Positions 1 through 7,254 of a DNA stretch of 11,849 bases are shown here, in pieces. The notes under the pieces are model-generated. The model saw only the letters and a program-made list of their open reading frames with translations. It was not told the DNA's origin and searched no databases. The DNA comes from an uncultured Rothia sp. (GTDB lineage: Bacteria > Actinomycetota > Actinomycetes > Actinomycetales > Micrococcaceae). The stretch spans positions 1-11,849 of the forward strand of contig CALGXU010000327.1 in NCBI GenBank assembly GCA_937935205.1, written 5' to 3'. Numbering within the stretch: the first letter of the stretch is position 1; the number at the start of each line of letters is the position of its first letter. The position numbers and the translations under genes are program-made.

Positions 1-583
1 CCGGAGCCGTAACCTCAATATGCTCATCCGGCATGATGTCGTAATACAGATGCGAATACTTCGGTGCCACCACACGCTCAGCGCCAGACTTTACCTGAGA
101 CACAAAATTCAACAGGGCGCGACGATCATAGGACTCCGGAAAACCCTTCCGGTGCATAATACCGCGACGCTGCAGCTCCGCATTCGGGTACAAGAAACCA
201 TCCGTAGTCACCAGCTGAACCTTCGGGGTAGACGGCCAACGGCTCAAAAGCGCCTGCAAAATACGCGCCGTCGTCGACTTACCCACCGCAACAGAACCCG
301 CCACACCAATAATGAACGGCACACGGCGCTGAGACACATGCAGAAAATCATTCGTCATATGGTTCAGTGAGGATGCGGCAGTTACATACAGATTAAGAAG
401 ACGAGAAACCGGCAGATAAATACGCTGCACCTCTTCAAGGTCGACAGTTTCACCCAGGCCTCGGAGAGACTCAATTTCCTCAGCACTGAGGGGGACAGAA
501 ATCTCATCGGCTAGGTGCGACCAACGGGAACGGTCAAGATGCATGAAGCGGTCATCGCCAGAAATATACGGTGCGGTGCTCAT
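1..583 (-). CDS. coaA: Type I pantothenate kinase, 5' part (runs off left edge)
   Basis: CoaA phosphorylates pantothenate with ATP, the first and usually rate-limiting step of coenzyme A synthesis in the cytoplasm. The visible part is the N-terminal 194 residues; the family is usually about 310-320 residues, so the last third lies outside the window. Seen directly: a Walker A loop GVAGSVAVGKST at residues 93-104, TTDGFLYPN at about 126-134 (the Asp expected to act as base), and MHRKGFPESYD at about 143-153, all typical of the bacterial type I (PanK/CoaA) family. The start is ATG at 583, with the next in-frame ATG inside the protein at residue 14. There is no Shine-Dalgarno sequence before the start; instead a TACACT hexamer lies seven bases upstream, suggesting a leaderless message. 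The gene is divergent from glmS across 185 bp. Identification is firm. Confidence 0.94.
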   Translation of the reverse strand, partial: MSTAPYISGDDRFMHLDRSRWSHLADEISVPLSAEEIESLRGLGETVDLEEVQRIYLPVSRLLNLYVTAASSLNHMTNDFLHVSQRRVPFIIGVAGSVAVGKSTTARILQALLSRWPSTPKVQLVTTDGFLYPNAELQRRGIMHRKGFPESYDRRALLNFVSQVKSGAERVVAPKYSHLYYDIMPDEHIEVTAP

Positions 584-590
584 TTATCTA

Positions 591-596
591 AGTGTA
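591..596 (-). promoter_or_regulatory. Probable -10 box of coaA (leaderless)
   Basis: On the minus strand the hexamer TACACT fits the actinobacterial TANNNT -10 pattern and lies seven bases before the coaA ATG, placing the predicted transcript start on or one base from the start codon. No purine-rich ribosome site precedes the ATG, which agrees with leaderless translation. No convincing -35 box is seen. Confidence 0.5.
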
Positions 597-610
597 CGAA
601 CTTTCAGCCC

Positions 611-627
611 GCGGGGAAAATACCCGC
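611..627. other. Small G+C hairpin in the coaA-glmS gap
   Basis: Five-base inverted repeat GCGGG/CCCGC (611-615 and 623-627) around an AT-rich 7-base centre. It lies where the coaA -35 region would be, so it could be an operator, but the arms are short and chance is possible. The rest of the 584-768 gap shows only promoter-like hexamers. Confidence 0.25.
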
Positions 628-756
628 CCCACGGTTTGTTTCGAGAAATAAAAATGTATGAGAAGAAAAGGGTAAAACCCAATAAAGCTAGGAAAGCCAC
701 ATTAAACGTGACGTATAACTGTATTTCACCGTGCGCATATTCGGATACTTGTGGGA

Positions 757-762
757 TAAACT
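757..762 (+). promoter_or_regulatory. Probable -10 box of glmS (leaderless)
   Basis: TAAACT fits TANNNT and is followed by exactly six bases before the glmS ATG at 769, so transcription would begin at the A of the start codon. The sequence before glmS has no Shine-Dalgarno match. Other -10-like words, TATAAC at 714-719 and GATACT at 744-749, could give leadered transcripts. No clear -35 box goes with any of them. Confidence 0.5.
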
Positions 763-768
763 TATAGC

Positions 769-2652
769 ATGTGTGGAATCGTAGGATATGTAGGTCTGGA
801 CACTGCTCCGGACGGTAACAAGTTTGACCACAACGCATACGATGTGGTCCTCGAAGGTCTGCGCCGCCAGGAATACCGCGGCTATGACTCTGCTGGCGTG
901 GCACTCGTGTGCCCCGACGGCATCGTATTCCGTAAGAAGGCAGGCAAGCTCCTGAACCTCGAAAACGAGGTCAAGGAAAACCCCCTGCCGGAAACCCAGA
1001 TTGGTATCGGTCACACCCGTTGGGCAACCCACGGTGGACCCACCGACAATAACGCTCACCCCCACGTTGTCGATAACGGCCGCCTCGCCGTCGTACACAA
1101 CGGTATTATCGAAAACTTCGCAGAACTGCGTGCCGAACTGCTCGCCGAAGGCGTAGAGTTCGCATCGCAGACCGACACCGAGGTAGCTGCAGCAACCATC
1201 GCAAGCATCTACAACAAGCTCGGTACCGGTGACCTCACCGAGGCAGTACGCGTTGCATCCAACCGCTTGGAAGGTGCGTTCACCATCCTGGCTATCCACG
1301 CCGACCACCCGGACCGCGTTGTGGCAACCCGCCGCAACTCCCCGCTGGTCATCGGCCTGGGCGAGAACGAGAACTTCCTCGGCTCGGACGTCTCCGCGTT
1401 CATTGACTACACCAAGGAAGCCGTCGAAATGGGTCAGGACCAGATCGTGACCATCACCGGCACCGACTACTCCATCATCGACTTCGAAGGCAACCCCGCA
1501 GAGGGCAAACCCTTCCACATCGAATGGGACGCAGCGGCAGCTGAAAAGGGCGGTTACAACTCCTTCATGGAGAAGGAAATCCACGAGCAGCCCGCAGCAG
1601 TAGAGCAGACCCTCATGGGCCGCCTGGATGAGAACGGCAACCTCACCCTCGACGAGCTGAACATCGACGACTCGGTGTTGCGCTCGATCGACAAGATCAT
1701 CGTCGTCGCATGTGGTACCGCAGCATACGCAGGCCAGGTGGCGCGCTACGCCATCGAGCACTGGTGCCGCATCCCCACCGAGGTTGAGCTCGCACACGAG
1801 TTCCGCTACCGCGACCCCATCGTGAACGAGAAGACCCTCATCGTGGCACTCTCGCAGTCCGGCGAAACCATGGACACCCTGATGGCAGTACGCCACGCAC
1901 GCGAACAGGGCGCAAAGGTTATCTCCATCTGCAACACCCACGGCTCGACCCTGCCCCGCGAATCCGACGCTGCGCTGTACACCCACGCAGGCCCCGAAAT
2001 CGCAGTGGCATCCACCAAGGCATTCCTGGCACAGATCACCGCAGCATACCTGCTCGGCCTGTACCTGGCACAGCTGCGCGGCAACAAGTACAAGGACGAA
2101 ATCGCTTCGATCCTCGCCGAGCTGCAGAACATGCCCGCAAAGATTCAGAAGGTCATCGACAACGACACCCAGGTCAAGGAACTGGGCGTCGAAATGAAGG
2201 ATGCCTCCTCCGTGATCTTCCTCGGCCGCCACGTGGGCTTCCCCGTAGCAATGGAAGGCGCACTCAAGCTCAAGGAAATCACCTACATCCACGCTGAAGG
2301 CTTCGCAGCAGGCGAGCTCAAGCACGGCCCCATCGCACTGATCGATGAAGGCCAGCCGGTCATCGTAGTGGTTCCCTCCGCAAACGGTCGCGACTCCCTG
2401 CACGGCAAGGTCGTCTCCAACATTCAGGAAGTGCGCGCTCGCGGTGCCTTCACCATCGTCATCGCCGAGGAAGGCGACGAGGCCGTCAAGCCCTACGCAG
2501 ACCGCCTCATCACCGTTCCGGCATGCCCCTCGCTACTGCAGCCCCTGCTGGCAACCGTGCCCCTGCAGATCTTCGCATGCGCATTGGCAGAAGCTAAGGG
2601 CCTGGACGTTGACCAGCCGCGTAACCTCGCAAAGTCCGTGACCGTGGAGTAA
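769..2652 (+). CDS. glmS: Glutamine--fructose-6-phosphate aminotransferase (isomerizing)
   Basis: GlmS converts fructose-6-phosphate and glutamine to glucosamine-6-phosphate, the entry step to UDP-GlcNAc for peptidoglycan and other amino-sugar products such as mycothiol. The 627-residue length is normal for the family. Seen: an N-terminal glutamine amidotransferase domain starting MCGIVGYVG with Cys2 as the nucleophile exposed after Met removal, RGYDSAG at 37-43 and RWATHGGPTDNNAHPH at 84-99; a first SIS domain from about 308 with VACGT, SQSGET (362-367) and ASTKAF (414-419); a second SIS domain from about 480 with LKEITYIHAEGF and KHGPIAL; and the C-terminal signature DQPRNLAKSVTVE holding the sugar-binding Lys622. 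The start is fixed because Cys must be residue 2. There is no ribosome-binding site and a leaderless promoter is likely. No glmS ribozyme was noticed upstream. A 13-bp repeat array begins on its stop codon. Confidence 0.98.
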   Translation: MCGIVGYVGLDTAPDGNKFDHNAYDVVLEGLRRQEYRGYDSAGVALVCPDGIVFRKKAGKLLNLENEVKENPLPETQIGIGHTRWATHGGPTDNNAHPHVVDNGRLAVVHNGIIENFAELRAELLAEGVEFASQTDTEVAAATIASIYNKLGTGDLTEAVRVASNRLEGAFTILAIHADHPDRVVATRRNSPLVIGLGENENFLGSDVSAFIDYTKEAVEMGQDQIVTITGTDYSIIDFEGNPAEGKPFHIEWDAAAAEKGGYNSFMEKEIHEQPAAVEQTLMGRLDENGNLTLDELNIDDSVLRSIDKIIVVACGTAAYAGQVARYAIEHWCRIPTEVELAHEFRYRDPIVNEKTLIVALSQSGETMDTLMAVRHAREQGAKVISICNTHGSTLPRESDAALYTHAGPEIAVASTKAFLAQITAAYLLGLYLAQLRGNKYKDEIASILAELQNMPAKIQKVIDNDTQVKELGVEMKDASSVIFLGRHVGFPVAMEGALKLKEITYIHAEGFAAGELKHGPIALIDEGQPVIVVVPSANGRDSLHGKVVSNIQEVRARGAFTIVIAEEGDEAVKPYADRLITVPACPSLLQPLLATVPLQIFACALAEAKGLDVDQPRNLAKSVTVE

Positions 2653-2712
2653 ATCTCTAGAGTAATTCTCTGGAGCAAATCTCTGGAGCAAATCTCTGGA
2701 GTAATCCTCGGA
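2650..2712 (+). repeat. 13-bp tandem repeat starting on the glmS stop codon
   Basis: Four full units and one partial unit follow each other with period 13: 2650-2662, 2663-2675, 2676-2688, 2689-2701 and a decayed fifth at 2702-2712. Units three and four are identical (CAAATCTCTGGAG). Units one and two differ from them by one to three bases and begin with TAA, unit one with the glmS stop codon itself. Each unit has an imperfect palindromic core CTCTRGAG, perfect (CTCTAGAG) in unit one at 2655-2662. The period is not a multiple of three, and the array is untranslated. Confidence 0.85.
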
Positions 2713-2732
2713 AATCGCCTCAGCGATAACGA

Positions 2733-2775
2733 AAGGGCGGTGGTTGAGTTCTTAGAGAACTCAACCACCGCCCTT
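2733..2775. terminator. Strong hairpin terminator after glmS
   Basis: A perfect 20-bp inverted repeat, arms 2733-2752 and 2756-2775, with a three-base loop TAG. The G+C-rich base is flanked by A-rich sequence on the left (ACGAAA) and T-rich sequence on the right (CTTGTCGTTT). It lies 80 bases past the glmS stop and fits an intrinsic terminator for glmS; the U tract is interrupted. It separates glmS from acpS, so acpS needs its own promoter or read-through. Confidence 0.85.
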
Positions 2776-2941
2776 GTCGTTTACCCGGGTGGTTATTCGT
2801 GGATTAACCAACAGAATAGACGCTGTGAAACAGACAGCAACTATGCGTCATATTTGCCGCCATCCCACCTAAAAGAAACGAATCTCGCTAGACTTAAAAC
2901 AAGAGAAACCGCAAACAGGACGCGGTCACCACCCCTAATGT
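2776..2941 (+). other. Intergenic stretch before acpS
   Basis: The second half of the 303-bp glmS-acpS gap. It is A-rich on the plus strand and should hold the acpS promoter. TAGACT at 2889-2894 fits a -10 pattern, but I see no matching -35 box and do not call a promoter. No small gene or RNA is recognised here. Confidence 0.3.
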
Positions 2942-2955
2942 AAAAGGTGCAGCTC

Positions 2956-3396
2956 ATGATTATGGGAATCGGCGTAGATACCGTCAACATTGAACGATTC
3001 GAACGAATTGTCACCGAAACACCCGCCTTCGTCCGCCGCGTCTTCACCCCCAATGAACGCACCCGGAACGTACGCTCCCAAGCCGTACGATTTGCCGCCA
3101 AAGAAGCCGTCGCAAAAGTACTCGGAGCACCCGCCGGACTCAACTGGCAAGACTGCGAAGTTGCCACTGCCGAAAGCGGCCAGCCCTACCTCATCATTGA
3201 AGGCACCATCGCCCGCCGAGCCAAAGAACTCGGCATCAACCGCATCCACCTCTCGCTGACCCACGACGAACCCATGGCTATCGCCATCGCAACCGCCGAA
3301 TACCTCAGCGACGCAGAACTGGCGCATCTGCAAAAGTTCAATCCCGAAAGCTACCGACTCAGCGTTATCGCTGGTGACGATACCGACGAAAACTAA
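2956..3396 (+). CDS. acpS: Holo-[acyl-carrier-protein] synthase
   Basis: AcpS transfers 4'-phosphopantetheine from coenzyme A to a serine of apo-acyl carrier protein, activating it for fatty acid synthesis. Seen: MGIGVDTVNIERF at the N-terminus, whose Asp8 is an expected magnesium ligand; RFAAKEAVAKVLG at about 45-57, whose Glu50 is the second ligand; and HLSLTHDEPMAIAIA at about 98-112, the family's C-terminal motif. I chose ATG 2956 because AAAAGG at 2942-2947 lies eight bases upstream. A GTG at 2947 overlaps that ribosome site, and ATG 2962 is also possible. The 146 residues exceed the usual 120-130 because of an extra acidic tail after residue 117, ending DDTDEN. The gene is followed after 68 bp by nnr on the same strand. 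Confidence 0.95.
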   Translation: MIMGIGVDTVNIERFERIVTETPAFVRRVFTPNERTRNVRSQAVRFAAKEAVAKVLGAPAGLNWQDCEVATAESGQPYLIIEGTIARRAKELGINRIHLSLTHDEPMAIAIATAEYLSDAELAHLQKFNPESYRLSVIAGDDTDEN

Positions 3397-3464
3397 CGCA
3401 GAGCCACATCAACACCATATCGGTGACCCCTAAGGCCCGCACGGTGCCACTCAAGGAGACAGCA

Positions 3465-5051
3465 ATGAAGCTCATCTACACTGCTTCCCAGGTACGCGAA
3501 GCAGAAAAGCCCTACATCGAAGCCGCCGACTACGACGGATACCTCATGCAACGCGCCGCAGACGCCGTCGCAGCCGAAGCACAGGAGTTGCTCCACGGCA
3601 AAGACACAGCAAAAATCCTGCTGCTCATCGGCCCGGGCAACAACGGCGCAGACACCATCTACGCTGGCGCCCGCCTCAGCGCCAAGGGACACCACGTTGA
3701 CGCAGTCATCTTCGACCCCAGCGAAAAGAACCTCGAACTCATCGCCCGCGAAGGCGGCGAAGGCACCCGCGTGCTCGACCCCGAACGCACCCTCGAACAC
3801 CTTGGTAGCTACGATCTGACCATCGACGGCATCCTCGGAACCGGTTCCAGCGGCGCCGTACGCGGTAGCGCTGGCGAATACCTGGGTGTACTTCGTGCCG
3901 CGCAGCTCGACGGTAAGCTCGGCGCAGTCCTCGCCGTCGACACCCCCTCCGGAGTCGACAACAACCGCGGAACTGTGCACGAGCCCTCGTTGCGCGCCGA
4001 CCGCACCGTCACCTTCATCGGCCACAAGCTACCGGCAGGCACCAGCCACAGCGTCCACTCCGGAGACATCAAACTCTACGACCTGGGCGTACCCGAAGCC
4101 CTCGACGCCCACAAGCCCGCCCTGCGCGTTCTCGAACGCGAAGACTACCGCGAACTCATCGAAATCCCCGACGAGCACTCCCACAAGTACACCCGCGGCG
4201 TACTCGGCATGCTCACCGGAAGCCTCGAATACCCCGGCGCAGCCCTCATGAGTGTGCGCGCCGCCCTCAACACCGGCGTTGGCATGGTCCGCTTCGGCGC
4301 CAACTCCCACGAGCTGCGCCAGCTCATGATCGCCCACAACCCCGAAACCGTCTACTTCAGCGGCGCACCCGCCCTGCAGAGGGTCACCGTGTGGGCCGGC
4401 GGCTCCGGCTCTAGCCACGACTCGCTGGATAAGAACCGCTACCTGCTCCACTCGCCCGAACCCGCCATCCTCGACGCCGGTGCCTGCGACCTGGCGGCAG
4501 AATACATGGCAACCGGTAAGCACCTCGGGCCCCACAAGATCCTTACCCCGCACGCGGCAGAACTCGAACGGTTCCTGCGCATCGTGTACGAACTCGCTCC
4601 CGAAACCTGGAAAAAGCACCTGGGCGACGCCATCGTACCCAGCCGCAAGGACATTGACGCAGAGCCCTTCCGCTGGGCGCGTTCCGCCTCCGAACTTTCC
4701 GGAGCCACCGTCATGCTCAAAGGCGGCTACACGCTCATTGCGGCACCCAACGGCGCCACCTACAGCGTTGCCGGAGGAAGCCCCTGGCTCGCCACCGCAG
4801 GCAGCGGCGACACCCTTACCGGTATCTACGGCGCCCTGCTCGCCCAAACCGTAGCCGCCTTCGAGGCCCGCGGAGAAGCCCTGGAAGGCTGCACCTTCGC
4901 CTCCATCGGTGCGCTCGCAGTCTACCTGCACGGTGAAGCCGCACGCGCCAGCGCCACCGGAAGCGTCAAGGATGCTCTGCTGGGCCCCGCCCCGGCAACC
5001 CGCGTCGCGGAGATGCTCCCCGAAGTCATCGCGCGACTCATCGCCGAATAG
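3465..5051 (+). CDS. nnr: Bifunctional NAD(P)H-hydrate epimerase / ADP-dependent dehydratase
   Basis: Nnr repairs NAD(P)H damaged by hydration: the N-terminal domain interconverts the R and S hydrates and the C-terminal domain dehydrates the S form back to NAD(P)H using ADP. Seen in the 528 residues: an epimerase domain (about 1-220) with GPGNNGADTIYAGARL at 56-71, DGILGTGSSG at 121-130, VDTPSGVD at 158-165 and GHKLP at 186-190; a ribokinase-like dehydratase domain (about 240-525) with GSLEYPGAALMSVRAAL at 252-268, TPHAAELERF at 361-370, MLKGGYTLIA at 417-426 and the catalytic-Asp motif AGSGDTLTG at 445-453. ATG 3465 is chosen because AAGGAG (3453-3458) lies six bases upstream; an in-frame GTG at 3423 has no such site. 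Codons favour C and A at third positions, unlike alr further right. Probably co-transcribed with acpS. Confidence 0.95.
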   Translation: MKLIYTASQVREAEKPYIEAADYDGYLMQRAADAVAAEAQELLHGKDTAKILLLIGPGNNGADTIYAGARLSAKGHHVDAVIFDPSEKNLELIAREGGEGTRVLDPERTLEHLGSYDLTIDGILGTGSSGAVRGSAGEYLGVLRAAQLDGKLGAVLAVDTPSGVDNNRGTVHEPSLRADRTVTFIGHKLPAGTSHSVHSGDIKLYDLGVPEALDAHKPALRVLEREDYRELIEIPDEHSHKYTRGVLGMLTGSLEYPGAALMSVRAALNTGVGMVRFGANSHELRQLMIAHNPETVYFSGAPALQRVTVWAGGSGSSHDSLDKNRYLLHSPEPAILDAGACDLAAEYMATGKHLGPHKILTPHAAELERFLRIVYELAPETWKKHLGDAIVPSRKDIDAEPFRWARSASELSGATVMLKGGYTLIAAPNGATYSVAGGSPWLATAGSGDTLTGIYGALLAQTVAAFEARGEALEGCTFASIGALAVYLHGEAARASATGSVKDALLGPAPATRVAEMLPEVIARLIAE

Positions 5052-5087
5052 GGCAGAGGCGCCCAGTACGCCTCCCGCCTAATGCCC
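5051..5087 (+). terminator. Imperfect hairpin at the nnr stop codon
   Basis: GGGCA (5051-5055) and GGCG (5058-5061) pair with CGCC (5076-5079) and TGCCC (5083-5087), with a small internal bulge, and a short T run follows (CCCTTT). It may help end nnr transcription, but the stem is interrupted and the loop is large. Confidence 0.35.
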
Positions 5088-5097
5088 TTTAAGGAAC

Positions 5098-5125
5098 CCT
5101 AGAGCGTCTCTCAAAGAACTCTAGG
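5098..5125. repeat. Inverted repeat CCTAGAG/CTCTAGG
   Basis: Seven-base arms at 5098-5104 and 5119-5125 surround 14 bases. The arm words resemble the CTCTAGAG core of the 13-bp repeats after glmS. Its role is unknown; it lies between two other hairpins in the nnr 3' region. Confidence 0.35.
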
Positions 5126-5140
5126 CAGAAGGCACAAAGG

Positions 5141-5179
5141 AAGGGGCGTGAATCCACCGGAAATGGATTCACGCCCCTT
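5141..5179. terminator. Bidirectional terminator between nnr and the sugar transferase gene
   Basis: A perfect 16-bp inverted repeat, arms 5141-5156 and 5164-5179, with a seven-base loop CCGGAAA; G5140-C5180 extends it by one pair. The right flank is T-rich (CTTCTTATGCGTTT), and the minus-strand side reads CCTTTGTG. It sits between convergent genes and could end both nnr and the minus-strand gene whose stop is at 5278. Confidence 0.85.
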
Positions 5180-5277
5180 CTTATGCGTTTATATCAATGG
5201 ATGATGCCAAGCTGCCTGTGCCGGAGCAGCGTCTTCAAAACGGCATATATACCAGTGGGAGAAACCCCCGACTCTTC

Positions 5278-6846
5278 TTAGTACGCGCCTTCCTTAGCGA
5301 AAACCGCACGGACAGTACGCAGAAGAATAATCAGGTCACCGGTAAGAGACCAGTTCTCAACATAGTAGAGATCCAGACGAACCGACTCTTCCCATGAAAG
5401 GTCACTACGGCCCGAAACCTGCCACAGACCGGTAATACCCGGCTTCACCAGCAGGCGGCGGTACGCAATATCCTCGTACTGCTCAACTTCCTCAACCAGC
5501 GGAGGACGCGGACCCACCAGCGACATATCGCCAATGAACACGTTCCATAGCTGAGGCAGCTCATCAATCGAGTACTTACGGATGAACTTGCCAATGGGGG
5601 TAATACGCGGGTCGTCCTTCATCTTGAAGAGCACACCATTACCCTCGTTCTGAGCCATGAGGCGCTTCTTAACCTCTTCGGCGTCAGTACGCATCGAACG
5701 GAACTTCACCATCTTGAACATTTCACCGTTCAGACCCACACGGTTCTGCAGGAAGAAGACCGGACCGCCATCACGCTTGACCAGCAACGCCACCACCAGG
5801 AACAGCGGAGACAGCAGAATCAAACCCAGACCCGAAGATACAACATCCACAGTGCGCTTGAAGAACGCCGACAGGCCGGTAATACGCGGAGTCGACACGT
5901 GCACCAGCGGCAGACCATTCAGCGGCTGCATGTGCATACGCGGACCAGCAATATCGGTCGTCGCAGGAGCCATAATCAGCGAAATATGCGCATCAGCAAG
6001 CTTCCAACCCAGCAGACGAACCTGATCCGGGCTCAAGTGGTGACCATTCGTCACAGCAACCATGTGAATATCGTTCTCGCGGATGGCTTCCATAATGTCA
6101 GCCGGAGAAGTGCTGTAACCAAGCACCGGAATCGGCGCGCCAGCAACAGTAGTACCGGGAGTGAAACCGGGCAGGTAGAACGCAGCGGGGGACAGGCCGG
6201 AAGCAACCACATCCTTCAAGTTCTTGTACAGGTGCTGACCGGTCGTCACATCGGAAATAATCATGACGCGAGTCAACGCGCGACCGCGAGTACGCGAACG
6301 CACCAAGCCCTGACGAATAACCCAACGCTCCGTCAGCAGGAAGAACAGACCCAGCGGGTAAGCAATCAGCAGGTACATGCGGGTGACGTCAACCTTGAGG
6401 AAGAACGCCACAATAATCAGCAGACAGAAGAAATAGGTGCTGCCGCGAGTAATGAGGCGGTACTCCTCAGTACCGAAACCCATGATGCGCAGGCTGCGGG
6501 AACCATTCACCTGGAGGATAAACCACCAACCAACGGTCAGGCCAATACCCAAGAAGATATAGTCCATCGCGGGCACGCGGCCATCGAGGACGTTAATAGG
6601 CCAAACGTTCACGTAGGGCAGGTCAGCATTCTCCCACCCGAAACGAATCAGATGCGCAGCGATAACCGCAATAGCAATGGCGAGAAAATCGCCAAAGTAA
6701 AGGGCACGCTGAACCTTGGGATGCCAGCTTCGCTTGATGACGAAGTCTGAACCCCACATTTTTTTAAGACGATCTTGTACTTTCAACGGTGTAATCTTCC
6801 CCGGGAATTTGTCCTGTGTTATGGACTGAGAGCGGCGAATAGGCAC
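5278..6846 (-). CDS. Polyprenyl-phosphate sugar-1-phosphate transferase (exopolysaccharide initiation)
   Basis: This membrane enzyme transfers a sugar-1-phosphate from a nucleotide sugar to undecaprenyl (polyprenyl) phosphate, starting capsule, exopolysaccharide or glycan assembly. Seen in the 522 residues: four hydrophobic segments at about 48-68, 95-112, 136-150 and 157-176; a cytosolic Rossmann-like middle (about 190-320); a further membrane segment at about 338-356; then the bacterial sugar transferase domain with GGPVFFLQNRVG (360-371), KFRSM (381-385), DDPRITPIGKFIRKYSIDEL (411-430), GDMSLVGPRP (439-448) and KPGITGLWQVSGR (468-480). The start is GTG at 6846 with AGGGG (6856-6852) five bases upstream; an ATG at 6848 is out of frame. 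The sugar specificity cannot be read from sequence. Oddly, no glycosyltransferase, flippase or polymerase gene lies beside it. Confidence 0.93.
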   Translation of the reverse strand: MPIRRSQSITQDKFPGKITPLKVQDRLKKMWGSDFVIKRSWHPKVQRALYFGDFLAIAIAVIAAHLIRFGWENADLPYVNVWPINVLDGRVPAMDYIFLGIGLTVGWWFILQVNGSRSLRIMGFGTEEYRLITRGSTYFFCLLIIVAFFLKVDVTRMYLLIAYPLGLFFLLTERWVIRQGLVRSRTRGRALTRVMIISDVTTGQHLYKNLKDVVASGLSPAAFYLPGFTPGTTVAGAPIPVLGYSTSPADIMEAIRENDIHMVAVTNGHHLSPDQVRLLGWKLADAHISLIMAPATTDIAGPRMHMQPLNGLPLVHVSTPRITGLSAFFKRTVDVVSSGLGLILLSPLFLVVALLVKRDGGPVFFLQNRVGLNGEMFKMVKFRSMRTDAEEVKKRLMAQNEGNGVLFKMKDDPRITPIGKFIRKYSIDELPQLWNVFIGDMSLVGPRPPLVEEVEQYEDIAYRRLLVKPGITGLWQVSGRSDLSWEESVRLDLYYVENWSLTGDLIILLRTVRAVFAKEGAY

Positions 6847-7254
6847 ATTTACCCCTAATTATCGGTGTAAGGGAGACGTGTCCTAGTCTTTATCCTGATG
6901 AATGAGTGAACCCCTAATCTTGCTGAGTGAATAATGGCAGAGATTACGGTAAAAGCGCTGGTAAGGCGCCTAATGGAGCGTTACATGAGCGCACAGCGCG
7001 CATAAACGTGTTCCGTAAACTATTCTACGGGGTCGGGGGTCTTCAGTCTCGAAGAATGAAGCCGCAAAGTTGCTCCGGTGTGATGAAATCAATCACAGGA
7101 AAAGAAAAGAATAAGGGCCTTCGAGAAGAATGCCTAGTGGAGCTAGGAAACCCCAAAACCATCAGCATATTTCACACGCCTGTAAACAATAACTGACAGA
7201 TAAAAGACAAGCCCCGAAGACCCCAAACCCTAAACACAGGGTGCAGAAGGGACA
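6847..7254. other. 408-bp AT-richer intergenic region
   Basis: No convincing gene. By hand count several lines are about 40-53% G+C, clearly below the neighbouring coding DNA. It should contain the sugar transferase promoter; GATAAT on the minus strand at 6863-6858 is -10-like but very close to the start. The word ACCCCTAAT occurs twice, at 6851-6859 and 6910-6918 (the second preceded by A at 6910). Short inverted repeats occur at 7013-7030 (CCGTA/TACGG) and 7227-7242 (ACCCT/AGGGT); the latter, just past the phosphatase-like gene's stop, may be a weak terminator for it. An open frame at 6927-7196 has a GTG start without a ribosome site and no recognisable protein pattern. Confidence 0.4.

Noticed and set aside
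56..64. Loss of key residues or frameshift in Nnr at GPGNNGADT
   Set aside because: Residue numbers refer to the Nnr protein. The motif differs from the common NNGGDG but keeps the two Asn and the Asp, and other actinobacterial forms also vary here, so I do not treat it as inactivating.
543..767. 74-codon open frame in the coaA-glmS gap
   Set aside because: It overlaps the coaA start and both promoter regions and has no family resemblance.
584..768. glmS ribozyme upstream of glmS
   Set aside because: The glmS ribozyme is known mainly from Firmicutes; the 185-bp gap shows no matching fold and an apparent leaderless promoter abuts the ATG.
688..2403. 571-codon open frame antisense to glmS
   Set aside because: It lies wholly opposite an unmistakable glmS, is unusually rich in Cys, Val and Asp, has no domain pattern, and is the expected mirror of strong C-ending codon use in high-GC genes.
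2650..2712. 13-bp repeat as a CRISPR array
   Set aside because: The units are adjacent with no spacers and far shorter than CRISPR repeats.
2733..2775. Terminator hairpin as a transposon end or mobile repeat
   Set aside because: No transposase, target duplication or second copy is visible; position and flanks fit a terminator.
3423..3464. Longer nnr starting at GTG 3423
   Set aside because: There is no ribosome site for that GTG, while ATG 3465 has AAGGAG at ideal spacing and begins at the conserved protein end.
4029..4931. 300-codon open frame antisense to nnr
   Set aside because: Mirror of biased codon use in nnr; Gly/Val/Ala-rich with no recognisable motif or ribosome site.
6927..7196. 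89-codon plus-strand open frame in the sugar transferase-phosphatase gap
   Set aside because: GTG start without a ribosome site, no protein motif, and composition matching the surrounding non-coding DNA; too weak to call a gene.
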